A DNA stretch of 64,000 nucleotides, from the NCBI RefSeq assembly GCF_019457885.1, contig NZ_JAHZST010000001.1:496001-560000 (forward strand), in the 5' to 3' direction. The position numbers and the translations under genes are program-made. Numbering within the stretch: position 1 is the first letter of the stretch; every line of letters begins with the position of its first letter. This stretch comes from Shewanella nanhaiensis. GTDB taxonomy: Bacteria; Pseudomonadota; Gammaproteobacteria; Enterobacterales; Shewanellaceae. The notes beneath the pieces are model-generated. The model saw nothing but the letters and a program-made list of their open reading frames with translations, was not told the origin of the DNA and made no database searches. Positions 37,076 to 46,421 of this stretch are shown here, piece after piece.

Positions 37076-39208
37076 CTAATTAAAATTCAATACCACTGGC
37101 CGCAACGGTGCTTTATTGAAACCAATCACACTGGCTTGCGTCTCACCAAAATGAAAGCCGTTAGGCTCTGAATTACTGCTATAAGCACTTTGCCACTCGA
37201 CTAAAGAGAAATCATCAAACGCTATGGTTTGCGCCTGTGCTTGACTATCTTGATGTGTTGGCACGACCTCGACTAATACTCGGTAGCTTTTATAACCAAT
37301 TCTTGGAGAGTTAAAGTCTGCAATAATGGTTTGCCAGCCTCCCTTACCCGATACGTTCACGGACTGGATCAGCTGTTTTTCACTGTTCTCAAAAGCATCA
37401 AAAAGTTTTTGACGCGTTTTACGCCCTTGCCAATAAAAGTTCAGTGTCACTGGTGTCGCCGTATTAACCTGAGTGTGTACCGTCATCGGTGAGCTAGGGT
37501 TATAAACACGCCTAAAGTGCTTCATGCCTAACCAGGCTCTATTTTCAACTGTTAGCTCAAGGCTAGAATTACCATTGAGCCCACTCCTCTTTTTACTCTC
37601 ATCGACATCTAATCGATAGCTTTTAGCATCAATCAGCCAAGTGCGGTCGCTGCTATCGAAATCAGTATAGTGTTCAAAGTCGCTACCATTGATAAGATTC
37701 ACCCCAAGTCGATACTGCAGCAGCTCATCCTCCATCACAACGTCAGTGAGCCTGTCCCCCCAATGTGAAGTGCTCAGGCTCAATAGCCGACTACTACCAC
37801 TATGCTGAACTGTTTTACTGTACTGCGCTTTTAACTCCCTTTTATTATCGGACTCGATAACCCCATGTCCTCCAGATCCCTTGATATAAGTATTTCGCTT
37901 TGCTGAAAGCTCAGATAAACGTTTCATCACGTAATATCGTTGTAAACCGATAGCTGGGGTGGGTTTGTAGCCTTTAAGATAGATGGGAACAACCTCAGCA
38001 CGGTGAAACTCTCCCTCATCAAGCCATACATACAAGATAAAACTGAGTTGTGTCGAATTGAAGTTTTGATCGAATATAAAATTACCCATGGAGTAAGCAA
38101 TCAAGTGGTTTTGGTATAACTCTAGCCCTTGAGCAACATGGGGATGATGGGCTATAGCAAGCGATGCCCCAGCATCAATCGCAGATTTCAGTCTCTGCTC
38201 TGTCACCCCAGTAGGCTCGTTTTTATACTCTAAACTCCCATGGTATTGCACCACAGTATGACGGCTCGCATTCATCTCACGCTTCACGGTTGAGACGATA
38301 TTCTCTAAGCTACCATATGCGGCGCCGCCATGATCTGCTGTCGCCGCTTGACCGATCTTCGCACCGCCTTCCCATCCGACATAGCCCAGCATCGAAAATG
38401 GCTGACCATTGATTATTTCTCTATGGGCTTTTAATGCATCACAGGATGTTTTTCCCGCGCCAGAATAGCCTAACGAACTTTGTGAAAGGTATTTTAGTGT
38501 TGAATCCAGCCCAGATCCCAAATAATCATAAGTGTGATTATTACCTAAGGTCACATAGTCAACTCCAGCCCAAGAAAGTGCTGATAACAACGCAGGTTGA
38601 CTAAAGAAAACCACCGACTTTTTAGCTTTCTTCTCTGGCGTCTCAGTCGCAATTTGAGTCTCAAGATTAACCGCAGTAAGGTCTGCTAAGCTCAGATATG
38701 GCTTTATCTGCTCCACGACTATTCGACTGTCATCTAACAGACTCTTATCATGAAGCTGCACAGGATCATCAAAGTAAGGTTTAAAAAAACGTCTGCCCAT
38801 CATGACATCGCCGCCAAACGCTAACATGACACGACCAGCTCTTTTCTCTGTCAACTTGATGGTCGGGATAGTGCCATCATTTTGCACCAACTCCCTCAGA
38901 CTAAAAGAGTGAATAGAGGGGTAAAAACCTTGGCTATCGAGTGTTAACTGAAACAAAGATTCAGGCTGATTGATAGTAAAACGCCCATCCAAATCAGTGA
39001 TCACGCTGTGGGAAGGAGGCAATCTATTTGTACTTGTCCTACTTAAGCCCTGCACTTCAATAACAACGCCTTTAATGGGCCGAGAGGCATCATCGAGTAC
39101 TCTGCCTTGCACTGAGATCACCTCACTCAGTGCTGGCAGGCTAAACAGCACAATGAAAAGAAAAAAACAAATCTGGCTATTCTTTTTATGGGTAGCGTTA
39201 ATCGACAT
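37076..39208 (-). CDS. exported CapA/PgsA-type metallophosphatase-fold protein with extra beta domains
   Basis: 710 residues from ATG 39208; an upstream in-frame TTG gives four more residues and neither start has a good ribosome-binding site. A signal peptide ends near PALS (28). A carboxypeptidase-regulatory-like beta domain (30-120) precedes the CapA domain (about 125-375) with FGGDVMMGRRF (Asp134), NLETQ, GNNHTYDY (Asn224, His225) and AHHPHV (His354-357). A long C-terminal part (about 480-690) looks like a galactose-binding-type sandwich. CapA/PgsA proteins take part in poly-gamma-glutamate synthesis or handling, but no capB or capC is present. Its promoter has the third palindrome of the dgc set, so it may act on gamma-glutamyl polymers outside the cytoplasm. 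Confidence 0.83.
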   Translation of the reverse strand: MSINATHKKNSQICFFLFIVLFSLPALSEVISVQGRVLDDASRPIKGVVIEVQGLSRTSTNRLPPSHSVITDLDGRFTINQPESLFQLTLDSQGFYPSIHSFSLRELVQNDGTIPTIKLTEKRAGRVMLAFGGDVMMGRRFFKPYFDDPVQLHDKSLLDDSRIVVEQIKPYLSLADLTAVNLETQIATETPEKKAKKSVVFFSQPALLSALSWAGVDYVTLGNNHTYDYLGSGLDSTLKYLSQSSLGYSGAGKTSCDALKAHREIINGQPFSMLGYVGWEGGAKIGQAATADHGGAAYGSLENIVSTVKREMNASRHTVVQYHGSLEYKNEPTGVTEQRLKSAIDAGASLAIAHHPHVAQGLELYQNHLIAYSMGNFIFDQNFNSTQLSFILYVWLDEGEFHRAEVVPIYLKGYKPTPAIGLQRYYVMKRLSELSAKRNTYIKGSGGHGVIESDNKRELKAQYSKTVQHSGSSRLLSLSTSHWGDRLTDVVMEDELLQYRLGVNLINGSDFEHYTDFDSSDRTWLIDAKSYRLDVDESKKRSGLNGNSSLELTVENRAWLGMKHFRRVYNPSSPMTVHTQVNTATPVTLNFYWQGRKTRQKLFDAFENSEKQLIQSVNVSGKGGWQTIIADFNSPRIGYKSYRVLVEVVPTHQDSQAQAQTIAFDDFSLVEWQSAYSSNSEPNGFHFGETQASVIGFNKAPLRPVVLNFN

Positions 39209-39302
39209 AGGAGTTAACAATTACGTTGTTATTATTAACTTTTACCATAAAAGAATTAACACGTTACCGCCAGCGTTCTCCATTCCATTCTAGGCTTAAG
39301 GC

Positions 39303-39317
39303 ATACCCTAAGGTTAT
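39303..39317. promoter_or_regulatory. 15-bp palindromic operator, site 3 (capA/patatin intergenic)
   Basis: ATACCCTAAGGTTAT; its reverse complement ATAACCTTAGGGTAT differs from site 1 at one position of 15. It lies in the 252-base divergent region, 95 bases before the CapA start and 144 before the patatin start. A separate AGGAGG/CCTCCT hairpin (39330-39335 with 39349-39354) follows it. Confidence 0.65.
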
Positions 39318-39460
39318 GAACCACTCTTGAGGAGGCACTGAAAAATAACCTCCTATCACTATTTTAATCATCACAATTAAGCGACTTCGAATAATCCCCT
39401 TGATTTGAAATTCGATATTAGCTTTACTAACTGTAAAGAAAGAATAATTTTAATGGAGTT

Positions 39461-40591
39461 ATGGTGCCAGATAAAACAGCATTAGTTCTTGGTGGTGGTG
39501 GTGCGCGTGCGGCCTATCAAATAGGTGTACTCAAGGCCATCGTCCAGTTCTACCCCAGAAATCATGGCATCCCTTTTAAAATAATCTGCGGCACCTCTGC
39601 TGGTGCAATCAATGGCACCTCTATTGCTACTCATGCCTCCTGTTTTCATCTAGGTGTTCGAAAACTAGAATGGGTCTGGCGTAACTTTCGCACCGAAAAA
39701 ATCTACAGTGCTTCCATGTCTGGAGTATTAAAGCATTTAGGCAAGATGCTATTGATGAGTATGCAAGATGACAAGGTTAATACCAATGCCGGTAGCCTAT
39801 TTAACAGTGAGCCTTTAAGGGGCTTACTAAATGAGCTGATTAATTTTGCCCGCATCGACAGAAATATTGGCAGTGGTGCGCTCAGTGCCCTAAGTATCGA
39901 TACCTCTTGTTATAACAGTGCCCGCTCTGTCACCTTCTTTCAGGGCAGTCATGATATAGCCCAGTGGCATAGAGACAGACGAAGTGGTCAACGAACCCAA
40001 CTCAATACCGATCACTTGCTGGCCAGCTCAGCCATTCCACTGGTCTTTCCCTCGGTGAAGCTAAACCAAGGTTATTACGGCGATGGCTCTGTACATCAAC
40101 TCGCCCCCTTAAGCAGCCCTATTCATCTTGGGGCAAAGAAATTATTTGTAATAAACCTTGAGAGTCCTCATAAGCAGTTGCCTCAGGAACTGGAACATCA
40201 TCCAAAAACGGCCACTATCGCGGGTCATCTACTGGACACCATCTTTTCAGATACTCTTAACAGCGATCTGGAAAGGCTAGAGCGGATAAATAATACCCTC
40301 TCTTTAATCCCAGAGGAGGATACCAAGAAACTGCCATTAACTCAGATCCAAACTTTGGTGATCAAACCCAGCGAAGACTTAAGTAAACTGGCATCTCGTT
40401 ATTATAACGAGATGCCCTTCGCGGTTAAGTCGATGCTCAGGCCTATCGGTATTAACCAACAAACTGATTCAAGTATTGTCTCCTACCTATTATTCGAAAA
40501 ATCATACTGCTCCGCGTTAATCGACTTAGGGTATCAAGATGCCATGTGCCAAATCGATGAGATTAGAGATTTCTTTGAGATAGAGCAGTAA
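39461..40591 (+). CDS. patatin-like phospholipase family protein
   Basis: 376 residues. The patatin fold is clear: glycine-rich oxyanion loop LVLGGGGARAAYQIGVLKAI, nucleophile elbow GTSAGAI (Ser46), and the dyad aspartate in GDGSVHQ (Asp208). No signal peptide, so probably cytosolic or membrane-associated from inside, acting as a lipid acyl hydrolase. The region after about residue 290 is not recognised. GGAG lies very close (2 bases) to the ATG; the next codon, GTG, would have better spacing. It is divergent from the CapA gene with a shared operator between them, which may be the only link to D-glutamate use. Confidence 0.87.
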   Translation: MVPDKTALVLGGGGARAAYQIGVLKAIVQFYPRNHGIPFKIICGTSAGAINGTSIATHASCFHLGVRKLEWVWRNFRTEKIYSASMSGVLKHLGKMLLMSMQDDKVNTNAGSLFNSEPLRGLLNELINFARIDRNIGSGALSALSIDTSCYNSARSVTFFQGSHDIAQWHRDRRSGQRTQLNTDHLLASSAIPLVFPSVKLNQGYYGDGSVHQLAPLSSPIHLGAKKLFVINLESPHKQLPQELEHHPKTATIAGHLLDTIFSDTLNSDLERLERINNTLSLIPEEDTKKLPLTQIQTLVIKPSEDLSKLASRYYNEMPFAVKSMLRPIGINQQTDSSIVSYLLFEKSYCSALIDLGYQDAMCQIDEIRDFFEIEQ

Positions 40592-40608
40592 CTCAAACTG
40601 CTCTCATT

Positions 40609-41361
40609 TTACGCCACGCTGTTTAACTTTATCTGTTTATCAATCACTCTAGCAGCACTGCTTCCCCATAACTGATACAGGGACTCATCGGGGTGAAAAC
40701 CATCAGCGGCCATGGCGCTAACCTCCACGCTCTTGCTTGAATACGGGTCTCGTTTAGGAACATAAATACTCAGGTCCACCAGCCCACAACACTCATCTTG
40801 CTCAACATATGCTGTCAAAGCACGATTAAATTCCTGAGCTCTTCTACCTAAAAACCAGCGTAAAGGTTGAGGTAACAAGGGAAACCTCTCCATTGGAGGC
40901 ACCGAAGTGAACCAGACTTGTTTCGCTCCAAACTCATGGTGTAGCACTTGAGTCAATTGGCCAAGTTGCCCCTGCCATTTTGACGCGCTCAATGGAGTCA
41001 GCACATCATTGACTCCTAACGAGAGCAGTACCACATCGAACTTATCCCCTTTCACTTTACTAAGGTGCTGAATTAGATCGTGAGTATTGCTGCCAGATTT
41101 GGCAATAAGAGCCCAAGTAACACAGTGTTCTTTAGCCAGTTCACGAGTTAAATAGCCTGTTAGTGCTCTCTCTTGGTTATCGACGCCCACGCCAGCAGCT
41201 GCAGAATCACCTGCAATCAATACCTTTAGCTTCTCCCCTTTACCGATACTCCCAGCTCGCTCTCCAGCCGCCTCTGGTAGCACCAAGCTGGTTCGACGTA
41301 CATAAAGCCCCTGTAAAGCCAACAAAGGCGCCAGCAGCAGTAAAACTAGATAATGGGACAT
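40609..41361 (-). CDS. SGNH/GDSL-family hydrolase
   Basis: 250 residues. A hydrophobic N-terminus (about 3-18) is either a membrane anchor or an uncleaved signal. Block I is VLIAGDSAAAGVG (nucleophile Ser), block III SLGVNDV (Asn), and block V DGFHPDES (Asp and His). This is an esterase or lipase-like fold of the TesA/arylesterase type; substrate unknown. It is convergent with the patatin gene, 17 bases apart with no terminator between. A strong hairpin upstream separates it from the DUF885 gene. Confidence 0.88.
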   Translation of the reverse strand: MSHYLVLLLLAPLLALQGLYVRRTSLVLPEAAGERAGSIGKGEKLKVLIAGDSAAAGVGVDNQERALTGYLTRELAKEHCVTWALIAKSGSNTHDLIQHLSKVKGDKFDVVLLSLGVNDVLTPLSASKWQGQLGQLTQVLHHEFGAKQVWFTSVPPMERFPLLPQPLRWFLGRRAQEFNRALTAYVEQDECCGLVDLSIYVPKRDPYSSKSVEVSAMAADGFHPDESLYQLWGSSAARVIDKQIKLNSVA

Positions 41362-41374
41362 AAGGCTCCTTTAA

Positions 41375-41415
41375 CGAAAAAAGCAAAGCACTAGAGAGTA
41401 AACTAGGCTTTGCTT
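41375..41415 (-). terminator. terminator of the DUF885 gene
   Basis: AAGCAAAGC and CTAG arms (41381-41394) pair with CTAGGCTTTGCTT (41403-41415), one bulged A. On the minus strand it is followed by TTTTTTCG. It lies 20 bases after the DUF885 stop. Confidence 0.8.
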
Positions 41416-41434
41416 TATGATGCTAACTAGGGAT

Positions 41435-43270
41435 TTAAACTCGGCTTACTGCACTTCCCTGGGCAATATATTTATCAACCAAGCGCTCCAAAATATCCAG
41501 AGGAACAGGACCGTTCTTTAAGACCACATCATGGAAATCTTTAAGGTTAAACCTTTCACCCAATGCTAACTTAGCCTTTTCACGCAAAGCTAAGATTTTC
41601 ATCATCCCCACCTTGTAAGAGGTAGCTTGGCCCGGCATCACAATATAACGCTCAATTTCAGAAATAACGTCTGTCTCCGCCATTCCAGTATTGAGTTTCA
41701 TATACTCAATAGCCTGCTCCCTAGTCCAACGTTTCTCATGGATCCCAGTATCGACGACTAAACGTACACCTCGGAAAAGTTCAGCCTGCAGGCGGCCGAT
41801 ATTATCGAAAGGATCATCCTGAAAACCTAACTCCCAAGCCACTTGTTCAGAGTAGAGCGCCCACCCTTCAGTGTATGCAGTAAAAGGCGCCATCTTGCGG
41901 ATAAAGGGCATCCCTTCCAGCTCCATCGCCACCGCTACCTGAAAGTGATGACCGGGAATAGCTTCATGATAAGCCAAGGTTCGCATACCGTATTTAGGCG
42001 TTGCTTTAATATCGTAAAGATTGGCAAAGAATCGACCAGGACGGCTACCATCAATAGCTGGCTGCTGATAATAAGCACCTGGGGCAGTTTTCTCCTTAAA
42101 CTCAGGAATACGTACCACCTCCATACCGGCTTTAGGTCGGATCCTGAAAGCATCATCGAGTCCGGCATTGATCTCATCAAGGATCTTTTGGTAATCAACT
42201 AATATCTGCGCTCGCCCCTCATCACTATCTTCATAGTAGAATTTAGGATCTGCAGCTAACGTTTCGATTGCTTGAGAAAAACCAGCCGAAGTATCAAACC
42301 CTTCTTCCTTGAGAATGGCCATGATCTCACCTTGAATACGCGCGACCTCAGACAGACCCATTTGATGGATCTCATCGGCACTATAATCGGTTGTGGTAAA
42401 AAAGTTCAGTGAGAGTTGATAGGCTTTATCACCATTTGGCAAGCGCCATAAACCATCATCACTGCCAGCCTTATCGGCTATACCAGCAAAGTAATCGATA
42501 AATAACCCGTATGCCGGGTAGACGTACTCTCGAATATTCTCTTCGGCCTGAGCTAACAGCTCGGCTTGCTCCTTAATCGGGATCTCTTTAGCCTCAGCAA
42601 GTTTAGTTTCCAATGAGGTATAGAGAATATTTTCATTGATTGGCGTTTCGACAAACTCTGTCATCTCAGTAAGTACACGGTCGATAACAAAACGAGGTGG
42701 GATTATCCCATTTTGCTCTCTGAGCCTTAACCCTAATAGATTCTGCTCAAACTTGAGTTTTACTTTCTCTAATCTGGAAAGGTAGTTTTCAGCATCTTCA
42801 ACGGTTTCTACTCTATGTTGTGCTTCCATAAAGCTAGGGTAACCATTTTGCACGCCAAACAGCTGATTCACTGGATAGTTATGATAGCGATATGCTTTAG
42901 CTTGCGAAGAAAAATCTAACAGATATAGGGCTATCTCTTTCGATAATAGTTGGTTTTCATCTAACCCTGAATCTTCATAGCTCAGTAAAGTTTCATGTAT
43001 GGTATCGAGCTGAGCAAATAGCTCATCTCCCTTCTCAGGCCTATCATCATCTAATTCAGCATTGTGACCCTTAATACCTACCGACTCCAGAAATCCCAGT
43101 GACGTTAATGTTTCTGGGCTATCAAATGCGATTTTAATTAAGGTACGATCTAAAAATGCACGAAAGAAAAACGGCTTTTTAGCATACCACTCATGTGCAG
43201 CCAGTGCCGAGCCGCTGAGCAGCAAAATTAGCAGGCCCAAACCAGTATATTTTAGTATTTTTTTAAACAT
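41435..43270 (-). CDS. DUF885 family protein (predicted metallopeptidase-like)
   Basis: 611 residues, full length for the DUF885 family. An N-terminal membrane helix or signal (about 8-26) implies an envelope location. The conserved core has AYHEAIPGHHFQVAVA near residue 440, a histidine-rich motif like a zinc site, and TEGWALYSEQVAWELGF after it. Such proteins are annotated as uncharacterised or peptidase-like; substrate unknown. It follows the CPA2 antiporter on the same strand after 106 bases and ends in a strong terminator. Confidence 0.85.
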   Translation of the reverse strand: MFKKILKYTGLGLLILLLSGSALAAHEWYAKKPFFFRAFLDRTLIKIAFDSPETLTSLGFLESVGIKGHNAELDDDRPEKGDELFAQLDTIHETLLSYEDSGLDENQLLSKEIALYLLDFSSQAKAYRYHNYPVNQLFGVQNGYPSFMEAQHRVETVEDAENYLSRLEKVKLKFEQNLLGLRLREQNGIIPPRFVIDRVLTEMTEFVETPINENILYTSLETKLAEAKEIPIKEQAELLAQAEENIREYVYPAYGLFIDYFAGIADKAGSDDGLWRLPNGDKAYQLSLNFFTTTDYSADEIHQMGLSEVARIQGEIMAILKEEGFDTSAGFSQAIETLAADPKFYYEDSDEGRAQILVDYQKILDEINAGLDDAFRIRPKAGMEVVRIPEFKEKTAPGAYYQQPAIDGSRPGRFFANLYDIKATPKYGMRTLAYHEAIPGHHFQVAVAMELEGMPFIRKMAPFTAYTEGWALYSEQVAWELGFQDDPFDNIGRLQAELFRGVRLVVDTGIHEKRWTREQAIEYMKLNTGMAETDVISEIERYIVMPGQATSYKVGMMKILALREKAKLALGERFNLKDFHDVVLKNGPVPLDILERLVDKYIAQGSAVSRV

Positions 43271-43376
43271 GACATTCCCTGTTACTCATTTTATCGCAAC
43301 TAGGCTAACACCATATCCAACTTGTTAACAGGGTGTAACACCAGCGAAAAGTAACAAGATATTGAAAATGAATTGT

Positions 43377-45338
43377 CTACCCCTGCAGGAGGTAATGCTC
43401 CGCTTTCTCTATTCGACGTGGTTTTCCAAGCAAAATAAGCGTATCGGCAGAACGAATTTTCCAATCCATTTCAGGTTTTTCTATCTCAGCGCCGCAACGT
43501 CTTACCGCTCGAAGCTCAACCCTGAGTTTATCCCAAGGGATCTCTCCAAGTGTGAGCCCTACAGCATGTGCGCCTTTAGGAAGCGCCACGGCATGAAGAT
43601 GCTCTAAGGTAATATCGGTTTCAGAGCCGGAGAAGAAACCATGAAGGTACTGATAGTGGTTACGGCGTTCAAACTCAAGCCTTTTTAAAATACGGGTTAA
43701 AGGCACGCCGCACTGATAGAGTACTTGAGACACCAACATCAAACTTCCCTCTAAACTCTCAGGAATAACCTGGCTGGCTCCCGCAGCTTCAAGCTCCTCA
43801 AGGTTACTATCATCACGTGTTCTCACTAAAATTTTTGCATCAGGGGCAAGGTAGCGACACAGAGGCAACACCTCTTCAAGGATCCGGCTATCACTAAAAG
43901 TTAAGACAATAAGCTTCGCCTCTTTGATTCTGGCTTGCTTTAAGATACTGCGCTTACACACATCACCAAAATAGACAGGCTCCCCCGCCTTTCTCGCCTC
44001 TGAAACCCGAGTCGGGTCCAGATCTATCACCAGAAAAGGCACAGCTTCTGTCTTCATAAACCGCGCAATAGTCTGACCAACACGGCCATAACCTAAGATC
44101 AAAACCAAATCTTTTTCATGATCTTCATCATGCTCAATACTAGGCACAATCAAGGGCGCCTCAATCTCTTTTGGCCTAACCCCCTGCATAACTCGAGCAA
44201 TATCGACGCTATGGCGTACCAGCCAAGGAGCAAGCGCCATTGAGAGCACGGCCACCATCACAAGCTTAGTGCTTAACACGATATCTAAAAGGTGGTAATT
44301 CACTGCCAAAGCCAACACAACAAAACTAAATTCACCCACCTGCGCTAAGGTCAACGCGGTGGATACAGATGTTCTAAAGGATTCACGGGCAAAACGTAGC
44401 AGAGCAAAAATCACCCAAGCCTTACCTAAAATAACCGCAAACAGCAGGATTAAGATCTCTCCCCAATAATCGACCACCAAAGAGAAGTCCAGTAGCATAC
44501 CTATGGAGATAAAAAAGAGGCCCATTAGCAGATCCCTAAAGGGACGAATATCCGCTTCAAGTTGGCCTTTATACTGACTCTCCCCCAGAAGCATACCAGC
44601 CAAAAATGCCCCCAGCGCCATCGAAAGGCCTAACCATTGAGTCAAAGCGCCAGTTAAGAGTGCCACCACTAAGGTTGAGAGCATAAAGAGTTCGTTTGAG
44701 CGAGAGCGGGCCACCTCATCAAACATTCTCGGTAATCCCCATTTACCAAATGCCATTAAGGCCGCAAAGATTAGGCCGCCTTCAGCCATCGCCCAAGCAA
44801 CATTCTTAAAAGAGAGCACATCTTCACCGGAGGCCAACAAGGGGAGTAAAATGAGCAACGGCACCACGGCTAAGTCTTGAAATAGCAGAACACTGACAGA
44901 GAGCTCGCCATGTCTGCGCCTTAACCAGCCCTGCTCATTGAGCAGCTTCAACACAATTGCCGTCGATGACAAGGCGATCGCTGAGCCCACAACAACGGAC
45001 TCAACAATGGTCAATGAGCTAAGCAGGGCAATACAGGTTGCTAGTGCAGCGGTTATCACCACTTGCGCACTACCTAAGCCAAATACGGTTCGCCTCATGG
45101 CCCACAGTCTGGGCAGAGAGAACTCAAGCCCAAGGCTAAACATAAGCAAAACCACACCTAGCTCCGCCACTGAGTGCATCTGCTGCTGGCTAAACCAGTT
45201 GAATCCCGAAGGCCCGCTGATGACGCCAGTGAGTAGATAAGCCAAGATAGCGGGCAAACCTGCACGTCTTAATATGGCGATGGAGATGATGGCAATCACA
45301 AGCATCATTAAAACTTGGATAAGAAAGCTATGTTCCAT
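43377..45338 (-). CDS. CPA2-family cation:proton antiporter with TrkA-N domain (KefB/KefC/YbaL type)
   Basis: 653 residues from ATG 45338, preferred over an upstream TTG because GGGAG lies 10 bases before it and membrane helix 1 begins at once. About 12 membrane segments (residues 5-375) contain ALSSTAIVLKLL and FQDLAVVPLL, the CPA2 core. The cytosolic RCK/TrkA-N domain (about 405-525) starts LILGYGRVGQTIARF and binds a nucleotide. A TrkA-C-like end follows (about 560-640). It probably exports K+ or Na+ in exchange for protons. The symbol cannot be fixed without a tree. It is divergent from the diguanylate cyclase. Confidence 0.9.
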   Translation of the reverse strand: MEHSFLIQVLMMLVIAIISIAILRRAGLPAILAYLLTGVISGPSGFNWFSQQQMHSVAELGVVLLMFSLGLEFSLPRLWAMRRTVFGLGSAQVVITAALATCIALLSSLTIVESVVVGSAIALSSTAIVLKLLNEQGWLRRRHGELSVSVLLFQDLAVVPLLILLPLLASGEDVLSFKNVAWAMAEGGLIFAALMAFGKWGLPRMFDEVARSRSNELFMLSTLVVALLTGALTQWLGLSMALGAFLAGMLLGESQYKGQLEADIRPFRDLLMGLFFISIGMLLDFSLVVDYWGEILILLFAVILGKAWVIFALLRFARESFRTSVSTALTLAQVGEFSFVVLALAVNYHLLDIVLSTKLVMVAVLSMALAPWLVRHSVDIARVMQGVRPKEIEAPLIVPSIEHDEDHEKDLVLILGYGRVGQTIARFMKTEAVPFLVIDLDPTRVSEARKAGEPVYFGDVCKRSILKQARIKEAKLIVLTFSDSRILEEVLPLCRYLAPDAKILVRTRDDSNLEELEAAGASQVIPESLEGSLMLVSQVLYQCGVPLTRILKRLEFERRNHYQYLHGFFSGSETDITLEHLHAVALPKGAHAVGLTLGEIPWDKLRVELRAVRRCGAEIEKPEMDWKIRSADTLILLGKPRRIEKAEHYLLQG

Positions 45339-45521
45339 GCTAAGAATTCTCCCAGTCAAAAAAGTGACTAACCGATTTACCTACCGACACCTGAAAGATT
45401 AACTGAATGACAAATAAAGACAAATTTAATTAACAAATATTTAGGCACGTATATTGCTTGTATTTCTTCATTGTAGAGGATTTATTATTTAAACAAGTCC
45501 GCGAAATATGGAGTGCAAATT

Positions 45522-46403
45522 ATGGACTTTGGCTTAGCAGCAGAGTTTTCACCGGAAGAGTATCGATATCAACCTGAAATATATCAGGTGAATGATCCCG
45601 AACCTGATTTGGTGAAAATAATTCAACACTTACATGAAAGTTTAGATCCTAGGACAGTTTTTGCCTGCTTCGGCAAGATAATGGGACAATACTTGCCCAT
45701 TGATGGCGTACAGATGACCTTTAAACGCCACCAATTTAACTGGGGAAGGACTCTGGGGATCAAGGTTACTCAGCAGCTCGCTTTTTCAGGAGAGGCAGCA
45801 AACTTAACTTATTCGCTGAAAAGTCCATTAACCCCCTCTCAATCCCAGCGATTACAGACAATGCAAACCTTGGTCTTGTTGCCACTGTTTAATGCTATCC
45901 AGTTTCAAGATATATCACAAAAAGCCATGTATGACTCTTTGACTCAGCTTGGTAATCGACATTATTATGCCGAAAGCTTAAAAAAGGCCATTGCTACCTC
46001 TAGCCGACATGATAATCCCCTCTCTATTGTTATATTAGACTTGGATAACTTTAAAAAACTCAATGACAGTTACGGGCACGTACTAGGTGACGAGGTTCTC
46101 TCTGAGTTTGGCCAACTGCTCACTTCGGCGATCAGAGATACAGATCAAGCCTTTCGTGTCGGTGGCGATGAGTTTGTGGTGATTGTCAGGGGGGATGTTA
46201 AAGCAGCCAGTGTTCTTTGCGAGCGAGTTTTAGCCTCCATCTCAAACCATAGCCTATTTGAGAAATATCAGGCGATGACCAGTTTAGGGGTTTCACAATG
46301 GCAACAAGATGAGACCGCAACTGATGTTTATGAGCGCGCAGATAAAGCACTATATCGAGCAAAAGCCGCTGGTCGACGATGCTTTAAAGTCGATGACATT
46401 TAA
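45522..46403 (+). CDS. diguanylate cyclase (GGDEF)
   Basis: 293 residues from ATG 45522, which has GGAG 8 bases upstream; a GTG at 45513 would overlap that site. The N-terminal 130 residues hold no recognised sensor and no membrane segment, so the protein is cytosolic. The GGDEF domain (about 135-290) has DSLTQLGNRHYY, the intact active site GGDEF (214-218), and an inhibitory site RDTD (205-208) five residues before it. It should make cyclic di-GMP with product inhibition. Between a cation antiporter and tilS, it has no obvious partner. Confidence 0.92.
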   Translation: MDFGLAAEFSPEEYRYQPEIYQVNDPEPDLVKIIQHLHESLDPRTVFACFGKIMGQYLPIDGVQMTFKRHQFNWGRTLGIKVTQQLAFSGEAANLTYSLKSPLTPSQSQRLQTMQTLVLLPLFNAIQFQDISQKAMYDSLTQLGNRHYYAESLKKAIATSSRHDNPLSIVILDLDNFKKLNDSYGHVLGDEVLSEFGQLLTSAIRDTDQAFRVGGDEFVVIVRGDVKAASVLCERVLASISNHSLFEKYQAMTSLGVSQWQQDETATDVYERADKALYRAKAAGRRCFKVDDI

Positions 46404-46421
46404 ATCGGCTCACGCTCGTTA

